Source of the DNA: Bradymonas sediminis | GTDB taxonomy: Bacteria > Myxococcota_A > Bradymonadia > Bradymonadales > Bradymonadaceae | Reading direction: 5' to 3' | DNA: 64,000 nt | Assembly: GCF_003258315.1 (NCBI RefSeq) | Contig: NZ_CP030032.1 | Location: 844,001 to 908,000 of the forward strand | Shown: piece by piece, positions 46,396-56,184 of the stretch | How positions within the stretch are numbered: the stretch's first letter is position 1 | Layout: the number at the start of each line of letters is the position of its first letter | Position numbers and translations under genes: made by a program | The notes under the pieces: generated by a model | Told to the model about the DNA's origin: nothing | The model's input: the letters and a program-made list of their open reading frames with translations, nothing else | The model's database searches: none

Positions 46396-47901
46396 TTAGT
46401 CAAAGCTGATGCGCGGGTCGACGATGGCGTAGCTCAAGTCGGACAGCAAAATACCGACCAGCGTCAGGACCGCGGAGACCAGCGTAATCGCCATGATGGC
46501 GTTATAGTCGCGCACAAAAATGCTATCGAGCATATACAGGCCGAGTCCCGGCAGGTTGAACACGAACTCCAGGACGACCGAACCGCCGATGATGGCCGGC
46601 AGCAGGGTGCCCAGCAGCGTCAGGATCGGGATCATGCCGTTTCGCACGGCGTGCTTTAAGACGACCATCGACTCGGACAGGCCCTTGGCGCGCGCGGTGC
46701 GGATATAGTCGGCGCGGATGACGTCGAGCAGGCCGGTTCGGGCGTAGCGGCTCAGGCTGGCCAGGGCGCCGTAGGTCAGGCAGAAGACCGGCAACACCAT
46801 ATGATAGCCGATGTCGATGACCCGCTCGAGGGTCGTCATATATTCGGCCCCGCTGCTCTGGAAGCCGCCGGTGGGGAACCAGTCGAAGGGCTGGCCAACG
46901 GTCAACCACTTGAGCACCAGCACCGCCGTGAAGAAGCTCGGCAGGCTATAGAGCAAGAAGAGACCGATGGTCACCGCCTCGTCGGCCTTGGTGCCCTGGC
47001 GATACGCGCTCCAGACACCCAGCGGCACGCTGATGAGGTAGGCGAAGAAGATCGAGAAGAACCCGAGCACCGCCGAGACTTTCATCTTCTCCAGCACGGT
47101 GGGCATGATGGGCTGCTTGTCAGCGCTACTGATGCCGAAGTCGAAGCGCAGGATATTGCTCAGGTATTTGGCAAAGCGGGTGTCGCCAAATGTGATGAAG
47201 AATTTGTCGTTGAAGCTATAATCAAAGCGCTCGACGTTCTCGGGCTCCTGCATCCACGGGGTCCACTTTTCGGCGAGCAGGGCGTCGATGTCGGCGCCGG
47301 TGGCGTCGGGGGCGACGGTCCATTCGCGGATCTCACGGTTCTTTTTGAAGACGACTTTATTATATTCTTCGTCTTCGGCGGAGCGCGAGCCGCTGAATTC
47401 GTTGCGCAGCTTATATTGCGCGTTGACCGACAGGTGGCTGATGGCGACGGCGCGCACGTCGTCGCGTTTATTGGTCTTGGCGATCTCGTAGAGCGCCGGG
47501 GTGATATAGGTGCCGAGGTCCTCGACGCGGTCCTGGGCCGCGATGACCGAGGCGGAGTCCGGGCGCTCCTGGGCCGGCAGGCAATCGGCGACGGTGGTGC
47601 CGTCTTCCGGGCAAACCGGGCGCGCGTAATCCGCGAGCACCGTGATATCCTCGATGATATCTTCGGGTCCCAGAGAATAGCGCAGATTCAAGAGAATCGG
47701 CTTGTCCAGGTTAAATTGCTCTTTGAAGATGCGATAACTCTCGCGTCCTTCCATCGATTGCGTGTTCTCCGCGCCCGAGGCGCTCGCCTGAGTCGGGGTG
47801 GGCTTGCCGGGCGCAAGTTGCAGCAGCCCGAACACGACCAACACGATCAGAAAGAGGGTGGGAATCATCAGGAGGATGCGCTTGACGATATAAGTCGTCA
47901 T
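46396..47901 (-). CDS. oppB: Oligopeptide ABC transporter permease, OppB type, with large periplasmic insert
   Basis: 501 residues versus about 310 for OppB. An N-terminal helix (ILLMIPTLFLIVLVVFGLLQL) is followed by a ~220-residue hydrophilic segment. The standard five-helix permease core then ends with the EAA loop DYIRTARAKGLSESMVVLKH and SVVLEFVFNLPGLG. The insert contains paired Cys (PVCPEDGTTVADCLPAQ) that could form a disulfide. Gaps of 122 bp to oppC and 159 bp to oppA contain no genes. Confidence 0.9.
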   Translation of the reverse strand: MTTYIVKRILLMIPTLFLIVLVVFGLLQLAPGKPTPTQASASGAENTQSMEGRESYRIFKEQFNLDKPILLNLRYSLGPEDIIEDITVLADYARPVCPEDGTTVADCLPAQERPDSASVIAAQDRVEDLGTYITPALYEIAKTNKRDDVRAVAISHLSVNAQYKLRNEFSGSRSAEDEEYNKVVFKKNREIREWTVAPDATGADIDALLAEKWTPWMQEPENVERFDYSFNDKFFITFGDTRFAKYLSNILRFDFGISSADKQPIMPTVLEKMKVSAVLGFFSIFFAYLISVPLGVWSAYRQGTKADEAVTIGLFLLYSLPSFFTAVLVLKWLTVGQPFDWFPTGGFQSSGAEYMTTLERVIDIGYHMVLPVFCLTYGALASLSRYARTGLLDVIRADYIRTARAKGLSESMVVLKHAVRNGMIPILTLLGTLLPAIIGGSVVLEFVFNLPGLGLYMLDSIFVRDYNAIMAITLVSAVLTLVGILLSDLSYAIVDPRISFD

Positions 47902-48060
47902 GGCTCAATACTTCCGCTTCAGTGGCCGTCGGCGCCCGGCGAGGGGTTTGTGCGAAACCCGGCTCCCCGGGGGCGCAACGGCAGTTAGATGCTCAGGGAC
48001 ATTCGGCGCGCGTGTGGCTGGCGTGCCCTTCCAACAGGTCGAGCCGCGGCTCGGGCAGAG

Positions 48061-49989
48061 TTACTGCATATCCTGGTCGATCCACCAGGGCAGCGAGAGG
48101 TCCTGCGGGCGCAGCTTCTGGAAGACCATATTCTGCATGCGCGGCTGCCAGGCGAAGGCCGTGTCGAGCTGGTAGAAGAACGTGTAGGGCTGCTCCTTAT
48201 GCATGATCATATGGAAGTCTTGCAGCAGCTTAATACGCTCCTGGGTGTCGAAGGTCTCGCGCAAGGTCTCGATGATCTTGTCGGCTTCTTTGTTGCGGAA
48301 TCCGACGCGGTTGGAGCCCTTGACCATATCGGCCTGGCTGGAGTGCCAGAGCTGATAGGGGTCGGTGGTCCAGCTGAGTCCCCAGCCGCCGGTGAAGGCG
48401 TCGAACTCGCGCTCGTCCATCTTCTTTTGCATCAGTGACCAGTCGAGGTAGCTCGGGGTCATATTGACGCCGATTTTGCGCAGCGCCTCTTTATAGACCG
48501 ACAGATAGCTGCGGGTGGTCGGCTTATTATAGGCCAGGATGGTGAAGCGAAATTCGGTCTTCTTGCCGTCGATGACTTTGTCGAGGATGCCGTTGCCGTC
48601 GGTGTCTTCCCAGCCGGCTTCTTTGAGCAGCGCAGCCGCCTTGTCCAGGTCATACTCATAGGCTTTGACCGCCGGGTTATTGCCGGGATGGTCGGGCAAA
48701 AACGGGCCGGTGAGGACCTTTCCGAGGCCGCTAAGCGTATGCTTGATGATGCCCTCGCGGTCGAGCGCGTGGGTCATGGCGGTGCGCACGCGGGCGTCGG
48801 AGAAGATCGGTTTGTCGGCGTTCCATCCGAGGTAATAATACACGGGACGGGTCACGACGTCGTATTTGAGCTTGCCGGTTTTGAAGGGGCTATTGGGGCC
48901 GCCGTCCACCACGTCTTGCTGATAGACCGGCTCGGGGAGCGAGGTCAGGTCGAGGTCACGTCCGCTGGTCAACTTCAGGTACGCGGTGTTGGGGTCTTTG
49001 ATGATCTGGTACTCGACCGTTTTAATCGGGGGCTTCGGGCCCCAATAATTGTCGTTTCGCTCCAGAGCGATACGCTTATCGGTCTCGATGGCCGAGATCT
49101 TGTAGGGACCGGTGCCGATCGGGAAACGCGCCGACCAGTGGTTGTTGAATTGCGTGCCGAGGGTTGCCTCCGGGATGTCGGTGCCGTCGTCGTTTTTGGT
49201 GAACAGCCATTTGGGAAGTGGGTAGCCGCCCAGGGTCATGTCTTGGGACTGGTAGACCTTCTTCTTCCACGTCACCTTGAAGGTGTAGCGGTCGATGACC
49301 TCGGCTTTGTCCATGTCCTCAAAATAATTCTTGATGGAGCCGGCCTGAACCTGCGGGTTCTGGATCATCTCGAAGAAGAAGACAGCGTCCTCAGCGGTGA
49401 GCTCACGCTCTTTTTTGAGCCACTCGTATTTCGAGTCCGAGAAGTCGACGTTCGGGGTCTGCCAATAGACGCCCTCGCGCAGGTGAATCGTGTAGACCAG
49501 GTTGTCGTCGCTGACCTCGATTTTATACGCGAGCTCCGAGATCCACTTGTCGGGGTCGACCGGGTCACGGTTGGCGAACGCGTTGTGCACGTAGGTCTGC
49601 AGCTCGGCGACGTCGGCGCCGTTCTCGGTCAACCAGTTATAGCCCTTGGGGGTGGAGCCCATATAGCGGCGCAGCGTGCCGCCTTCCTGGGCGTCGGCCG
49701 GGATAAGCGGCTCGGTGCGCGGCTCCAAAAGGTTGCCCGGCTCGCGCAACGCGGCCGCGTATTTGTCGTTGCTCGGCGAGCTCGTCGAAGTATGACCGCT
49801 GACCGCCACGCCTTTTTCGAGCTGGCGCAGGATCTTGGCGTTATTCTCGGAGATGGCCTCAATCTTGCGGCTCATTTCGGAGATTTTCTTTTCGGCATTA
49901 TTGGTCTGCGTGACGTTAAAAACCGTCAACAGGGCCAAGACCACCAGCGATATAATCAGAGCAATTGTTGCTTTAAACGTTCTCGGCAT
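48061..49989 (-). CDS. oppA: Oligopeptide-binding protein (OppA/SBP_bac_5 family), membrane-tethered
   Basis: 642 residues. Instead of a lipobox it starts with a membrane helix (IALIISLVVLALLTVFNV) followed by a short coiled coil (EKKISEMSRKIEAISENNAK), so it is likely tethered as a non-cleaved anchor. The SBP family 5 domain follows (DKWISELAYKIEVSDDNLVY, RFPIGTGPYKISAIETDKRI, ARVRTAMTHALDREGII, EFDAFTGGWGLSWTTDP). It captures peptides for OppBCDF, encoded next on the same strand. First gene of the operon. Confidence 0.92.
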   Translation of the reverse strand: MPRTFKATIALIISLVVLALLTVFNVTQTNNAEKKISEMSRKIEAISENNAKILRQLEKGVAVSGHTSTSSPSNDKYAAALREPGNLLEPRTEPLIPADAQEGGTLRRYMGSTPKGYNWLTENGADVAELQTYVHNAFANRDPVDPDKWISELAYKIEVSDDNLVYTIHLREGVYWQTPNVDFSDSKYEWLKKERELTAEDAVFFFEMIQNPQVQAGSIKNYFEDMDKAEVIDRYTFKVTWKKKVYQSQDMTLGGYPLPKWLFTKNDDGTDIPEATLGTQFNNHWSARFPIGTGPYKISAIETDKRIALERNDNYWGPKPPIKTVEYQIIKDPNTAYLKLTSGRDLDLTSLPEPVYQQDVVDGGPNSPFKTGKLKYDVVTRPVYYYLGWNADKPIFSDARVRTAMTHALDREGIIKHTLSGLGKVLTGPFLPDHPGNNPAVKAYEYDLDKAAALLKEAGWEDTDGNGILDKVIDGKKTEFRFTILAYNKPTTRSYLSVYKEALRKIGVNMTPSYLDWSLMQKKMDEREFDAFTGGWGLSWTTDPYQLWHSSQADMVKGSNRVGFRNKEADKIIETLRETFDTQERIKLLQDFHMIMHKEQPYTFFYQLDTAFAWQPRMQNMVFQKLRPQDLSLPWWIDQDMQ

Positions 49990-50239
49990 GGAACTCGGGC
50001 TCGTCTACAGATTAAGTGGGTAACTGGCGCGCGGTATAAATTGTCTATTTTTCAATATCGAATGCGCGCGTTTGGTCGGTGCGTGTATGAGGCAATTTCA
50101 AAGTCGCCGCACAGTACAGAGGAGGGGGCGACAGTGTCAACATGATTGATGGAACGCTTGAACTATGGGGGACAGGAGAGAACTCTTGTTTTCTGCTGGG
50201 TTTGGCGCTGATTTGGGCGCGCACGGCGCGCCCGATGGC
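49990..50239. other. Intergenic region between glp operon end and oppA
   Basis: 250 bp with the oppA promoter region. A GC-rich stem GGGCGCGC...GGCGCGCCC at 50215-50233 follows the last glp gene; it lacks a T tract on either side, so it is at most a weak or Rho-aided stop. Confidence 0.35.
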
Positions 50240-50716
50240 TCACGCCTTGAGCTGCTTCGGCGCGGTCTTGGAATCCTTGCGCGTCGAAGCGTCGAGGCGA
50301 ATCAGGAAATGAGCCAGGTCGTTCAGTGGAATGTCGACCGGGCAGATGGCCTCGAGCGTGTCGCCGTCGACCTTGGCCAGCGCCTCGGCCGAGGGCAGGG
50401 CGAGGTCGGCGCGCGACAGGTCGCGCATCGCGCTCTCGGCGATAAGCTGCGGACCCATCAGGCGCGTATTTTTGGCGTATTCGGGGATGACGCTGAGCTG
50501 CGGACACACCGCCTCGCACAAGCCGCAGCCGATGCAGCGCTGCCACTTCGTCATCATCTCGCGCTCGGCTTCGGTCAGCGGCGTGAGCCCCTCGGGCTCG
50601 AAATTCTGATTGACCCGCTCCAATCCGCCGGGGCGGTAGAGGAAGAAGAGTTTGCTCAGGATATGGAGCCAGAAATGCCAGCCAAGGTATAGATAAGCGT
50701 GAAATTTCTTCAGCAT
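50240..50716 (-). CDS. glpC: Short GlpC-like iron-sulfur subunit (4Fe-4S domain only)
   Basis: 158 residues, against about 400 for E. coli GlpC. A basic amphipathic N-terminus with a hydrophobic stretch (LYLGWHFWLHILSKLFFLY) could attach to the membrane. One clear ferredoxin-type cluster site WQRCIGCGLCEAVCPQLSV is followed by only a single later Cys-Pro (AICPVDIPL), so a second cluster would be incomplete. The C-terminal CCG domains of GlpC/HdrB are absent. It directly abuts glpB (its ATG precedes glpB's TAA by no bases), so it belongs to the dehydrogenase. It likely passes electrons to menaquinone. Confidence 0.65.
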   Translation of the reverse strand: MLKKFHAYLYLGWHFWLHILSKLFFLYRPGGLERVNQNFEPEGLTPLTEAEREMMTKWQRCIGCGLCEAVCPQLSVIPEYAKNTRLMGPQLIAESAMRDLSRADLALPSAEALAKVDGDTLEAICPVDIPLNDLAHFLIRLDASTRKDSKTAPKQLKA

Positions 50717-52087
50717 TTATGCTCCCTGGGGCGCAGGTGTTGGGGTCGGCGCGTCGAGGCCAATTTGGGCCAGCGCGTTCTTCGCGGCGAGGTACCCGGT
50801 GATGAGGTCGACGCCCTCGGTGGTGCCGTCCCAGATGGCGTTATACCCGGCCAGGACGCGACCGGCCGCGAAGATATTGTCGGCGAGCGGCGCGCCGTTT
50901 TGGTCGAGGGGGCGAAGGTCTGAATCGGTGGCAAGACCCGCGCGAAAATACGGGTGATCCTGCCAGACCTGGCGCTCGAGAAGATGTGGAATCCAGGCCC
51001 GGTCGGGGTCGCTTATTGGCGCGCCGTCCATCCACAAATCAGCGTTGAGGATCTGCTCGCGAAGCGGCGCGGCGGCGGGGAGTCCCCGGCCCATCCAGCG
51101 CCCGGTCGCCAGAATATATGCGTCGGCCTGAATCGAGCCGACCTCGGTCTCGATATTGGTCACACTTGATGTGCCCCGGTCGGCGGTGAGCGCGCGGCCT
51201 TTAAGGCAGTCGACGGGGTTATTGGCCCGCAAATAGCGGTCGAGACGCCAGCCGTGAATCGAGTTGCGCGCGGCCGCAGATTCGGCGACTCGGCAGGGCA
51301 GGGCGTCGCGCAGCGCTTCCATCCACGCTTCGTTTTTAGCGCTCGTTTGGCCGATGCAGGGTGGTAAGATCAGCAGGTCGATTTCGCGTCGCGTGACCTG
51401 CGCCAGGAGCGCGTCGATGAGCAACATCGGCTCGGCATTGAGTAGCGCGTCGAGTTGTGCGGCGACAGCGGCGGAGTGCTTCGAGCGCCCCGGGATCTGG
51501 CTCAAAGGCGCGGCTTCGATGAGCTGTGCCTCGGGGCCTTCGAGTGAGTTCAGCGTGTCGATGAGGCGGCTCGGGAACCAATCCCCGAGCGCCGGGCATG
51601 CGACGACGCCGACCCGATCGCCGCGCATAATCGCCGAGTCGACGACCGAAGTCGCCGCGATATCGGCCGGAAATGGCGCACCGGCCGCCGACGGGAAAAC
51701 GATCTCTTCGCGGATGCTCTTGATGCCCGGATAGTTAAGGATTTCAAGGGCTTGGAGGGAGGTCGTGTCGACCGCGTCCTGATTTAGGCCAAGGCGCAGG
51801 TAGGGGTGAAATTGCCGGCTATGCGTGAGCGCAAAGAAGCGGTCCGCCCGGGTGACGCGGATATTGCTCGGCAGCGTGGCGCCCTGGCCGAAGAGGCCAA
51901 CCGAGCGCGACGGGAAGTCCGAGGACGGCCCGAAGACCTGTCCGAGGCCGCCCCAAAGCGCGGTGATGCCGGGGCTTGAAGGGCAAATCATCAGGGCGTC
52001 GGCGCCCGCCATATGGACGGTACGCGCGGCGCATTGGCCGGCGAGTCCGCCGCCAATGATTGCGATCTGGGTGCGACGCGGGTTCAT
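50717..52087 (-). CDS. glpB: Anaerobic-type glycerol-3-phosphate dehydrogenase subunit B (GlpB)
   Basis: 456 residues. The N-terminal flavin fold QIAIIGGGLAGQCAARTVH and CPSSPGITALWGGLGQVFG, the central VGVVACPALGDWFPSRL and C-terminal ILATGRWMGRGL, DNIFAAGRVLAGYNAIWDGT follow the GlpB pattern. GlpB holds FMN and relays electrons from GlpA to GlpC. It overlaps glpA by ATGA and abuts the short glpC, so the three are co-expressed. Confidence 0.85.
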   Translation of the reverse strand: MNPRRTQIAIIGGGLAGQCAARTVHMAGADALMICPSSPGITALWGGLGQVFGPSSDFPSRSVGLFGQGATLPSNIRVTRADRFFALTHSRQFHPYLRLGLNQDAVDTTSLQALEILNYPGIKSIREEIVFPSAAGAPFPADIAATSVVDSAIMRGDRVGVVACPALGDWFPSRLIDTLNSLEGPEAQLIEAAPLSQIPGRSKHSAAVAAQLDALLNAEPMLLIDALLAQVTRREIDLLILPPCIGQTSAKNEAWMEALRDALPCRVAESAAARNSIHGWRLDRYLRANNPVDCLKGRALTADRGTSSVTNIETEVGSIQADAYILATGRWMGRGLPAAAPLREQILNADLWMDGAPISDPDRAWIPHLLERQVWQDHPYFRAGLATDSDLRPLDQNGAPLADNIFAAGRVLAGYNAIWDGTTEGVDLITGYLAAKNALAQIGLDAPTPTPAPQGA

Positions 52088-53853
52088 GCAGATTCTCGAG
52101 ATGTGGGATCCGACGTGGCCCCGGGTGGGGTCTTGGCAGGGTCGTTAAGCAGTGATTTAGGGTCCGCGCCGATGGCGCCTCCGGCGGTGAAGAACCAGGT
52201 CTGGCCGACGGCCTCGGCGGCGAGTTGCTCATTGCGAATAATATCGCGGCGGTCTTTCCAGCGACCCCGCTGGAAAGACAGCGCGACGTCGAAGCGGTCC
52301 CGCTGCGAATAGCCCTTCTCGTCGCAATAGATCTCGGCGGCCCGAAGCGTCGCGCTCCACCCGCCGTCGAGCCCCTGGCCCAACCGGCTGCGGCGTTTGC
52401 AATCGTCGAGCTGGCTGACCAACTCATGGCGCATCACATAGCGAAGCTCGGCCTCGGTGACCGGCTCCGACGGGTCGACGATGGCGGCCGTTTCGGGGTT
52501 TTTGCGCATGATCTCAAGCACGCGATCTGCGCGCGAACCCTGGCGATAGATCAGCCGACCGGCGCTATAGTTGTCGAGGCCAAACTCCGCGAAGGCTTCC
52601 GGCGAAATATCGTGGGCCTCGCCGCCGGGCAGGGCCTCGAGGTGGGTGCGCCCGGGTTTGTTATTGCCTAATTTAGCGCAGATCGCGTCGACGGCCTCTT
52701 CGCTCATGAGTCGGTACGCGGCGAGCTTGCCGCCGGCGATGGACATGAAGTTGGGGATGCCTTCTTCGCCGTGGTCGTAGACCGCGTGGTCGCGACTGAG
52801 CTGACTCTCGTATTTATTGTCGCCATAGAGGGTCGGGCGACAGCCCACGATGGTGTCGATAATGCGGCACTCATCGATCTTCGGGAAGACCCGGCGCGCG
52901 CCGTCCAGGACGTATTTGACCTCGTCTTCGAGGACCGGAATATCGTCGAGGTCGCCCCAATAATCATCGTCGGTGGTGCCGACAAAGGTGACGTTTTGGT
53001 GCGGCGCGATAAACATCTGGCGGCCGTCGACCGCGTTGGTGATCAACGCGTAATTGGTGACGCGGCCGGCCAGGAGCAGGTGAATGCCTTTGCCCGGGCG
53101 CAGCCGGCACATCTGGGCGCCGGCGCTTTTGGCGACCCGCTCGGCCCAGGCGCCGGTGGCGTTGAAAGTGATGCGCGCGTGGACATCGCGCACGCCGCCG
53201 CGCTCGCGGTCGCGTACCCGAACGCCGCGCATCGCGCCGCGCTGGGTGCTGGTTTTATCGTCGGCGTCGCCGGTGCCGTCACCGCGCAAAAAGCCCACGA
53301 CTTCGTGGTAATTATGCACATGCGCGCCGCGCTCCTGGGCGTCCAGGATATTGATCAGCGTGAGCCGGGGCGAGTCAATGCCCCACTCGTCGGTGGTCAC
53401 CGCGCCGATGATATCCTTGGGAAGCCCCGGCTCCATCGCCAGGGCTTCGGCGCGGTTCAGGCGGCTATGCGGCACGCCGCCTTTGAGCGGCGCCCAGCGG
53501 TCGTAGGTGTCGAAATACACCTCGACAAGCTCCAGAAATATCTTATTCGTGAGCGTGTCGGGGCGCATCGGGAAGAGGAAGGGCACCCGAAACAAAAGAT
53601 GCGGGGCGATCTGCTGGATCAGGCCGGAATCATAGCATGACTTTTTGGTGACGTTGGGGTCGGCCTCCAAGTAGCGGATGCCGCCGTGAATCATGCCACT
53701 GGAGGCCCAGGTGGCGCCCGTTGAGAAGTCATTCTTCTCAAAGAGCGCCACGCTCAACCCGCGCATCACAGCGTCGCGGGCGATGCCCGCGCCGTTGATA
53801 CCCCCGCCAATGATTACAAGGTCATAGGGGTTTTCAGGTGTTCCGAGTTCCAC
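52084..53853 (-). CDS. glpA: FAD-dependent glycerol-3-phosphate dehydrogenase (GlpA/GlpD family)
   Basis: 589 residues with GTG start (MELGTPENPYDLVIIGGG). FAD fold LVIIGGGINGAGIARDA, then STGATWASSGMIHGGIRYLE, and KGIHLLLAGRV, TFVGTTDDDYWGDLDDIP, the GlpD/GlpA signatures. It oxidises glycerol-3-phosphate to DHAP. The C-terminal region has a GlpA-like CKRRSRLGQGLDGG stretch where E. coli GlpA has an iron-sulfur BFD-like Cys set, but the other Cys are missing. It starts one base from the aspS stop, so translation is coupled to aspS. With glpB and the short glpC it forms the dehydrogenase. Confidence 0.9.
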   Translation of the reverse strand: MELGTPENPYDLVIIGGGINGAGIARDAVMRGLSVALFEKNDFSTGATWASSGMIHGGIRYLEADPNVTKKSCYDSGLIQQIAPHLLFRVPFLFPMRPDTLTNKIFLELVEVYFDTYDRWAPLKGGVPHSRLNRAEALAMEPGLPKDIIGAVTTDEWGIDSPRLTLINILDAQERGAHVHNYHEVVGFLRGDGTGDADDKTSTQRGAMRGVRVRDRERGGVRDVHARITFNATGAWAERVAKSAGAQMCRLRPGKGIHLLLAGRVTNYALITNAVDGRQMFIAPHQNVTFVGTTDDDYWGDLDDIPVLEDEVKYVLDGARRVFPKIDECRIIDTIVGCRPTLYGDNKYESQLSRDHAVYDHGEEGIPNFMSIAGGKLAAYRLMSEEAVDAICAKLGNNKPGRTHLEALPGGEAHDISPEAFAEFGLDNYSAGRLIYRQGSRADRVLEIMRKNPETAAIVDPSEPVTEAELRYVMRHELVSQLDDCKRRSRLGQGLDGGWSATLRAAEIYCDEKGYSQRDRFDVALSFQRGRWKDRRDIIRNEQLAAEAVGQTWFFTAGGAIGADPKSLLNDPAKTPPGATSDPTSRESA

Positions 53854-53854
53854 T

Positions 53855-55657
<1,803 letters not shown>

Positions 55658-55703
55658 TTTAAGTTCAATTTTACGCGCTTCTTTATACCGCTACGCGCAT
55701 AAT

Positions 55704-55720
55704 GACGCCGTGCGTCATCG
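55704..55720. promoter_or_regulatory. Palindrome upstream of aspS
   Basis: ATGACGC-CGT-GCGTCAT is a perfect 7-bp inverted repeat with a 3-base spacer, 47 bases upstream of the aspS start codon. Its size and place fit an operator for the aspS-glp transcript. It could also be an RNA hairpin in the leader. Confidence 0.4.
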
Positions 55721-55890
55721 CGAAGTTGGTGGAATTAAACACGCACCTTGATGCATGTCAACGTATTGGGCGATCAAATAATTCTCACGCACTTTCTCAG
55801 GGGCAAAATGCGGTTTTAATCTCGGCGCATCACCCGTCGGATGAACGGTCAGACGCGGTTTGAGGAATCGAGGCTTGTGGGGGATTTTCG
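55721..55890. other. Intergenic stretch left of the MITE-like element
   Basis: 170 bp without an open frame of note. It forms the left part of a 527-bp gene-free gap between aspS and the RCC1 lipoprotein. Nothing else is recognised. Confidence 0.4.
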
Positions 55891-56019
55891 GCCCCCGAAG
55901 TTGTTCAATTGGATAAGCATTGCGTCTTCTATATGGGGTGGATTATCTGGGCTTTGTTGTTTGGTAATCGTGCGGTGTGCTATACCTTGATGCTGCGCGA
56001 AACGCCTAACTTCGGGGGC
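55891..56019. mobile_element. MITE-like 129-bp element with 12-bp perfect inverted ends
   Basis: GCCCCCGAAGTT at 55891-55902 is the exact reverse complement of AACTTCGGGGGC at 56008-56019. Directly outside both ends is TTCG (55887-55890 and 56020-56023), a possible 4-bp target duplication. The 105-bp interior is AT-richer than its surroundings and holds no open frame. This is the form of a non-autonomous transposable element. No transposase of matching ends is in the window, and no second copy was seen. Confidence 0.5.
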
Positions 56020-56184
56020 TTCGCATCGAGTAAGCTGGAGTGATGCTTCGGGTTCCGATTCGCCTTAATTTCACCGAATTCCAGCGGGAACATTGCCCGA
56101 GCCACTCGTATAGACGCGGGCGCTCGACGTTCTTACTTAATGATATAAAAGCCGAAATTATAATTTTCGAGTGAATGGACCAAT

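Noticed and set aside
55658-56184. tRNA or small RNA gene in the long gap after aspS
   Set aside because: No cloverleaf or terminator-ended RNA was seen by eye; the main structure is the inverted-end element.
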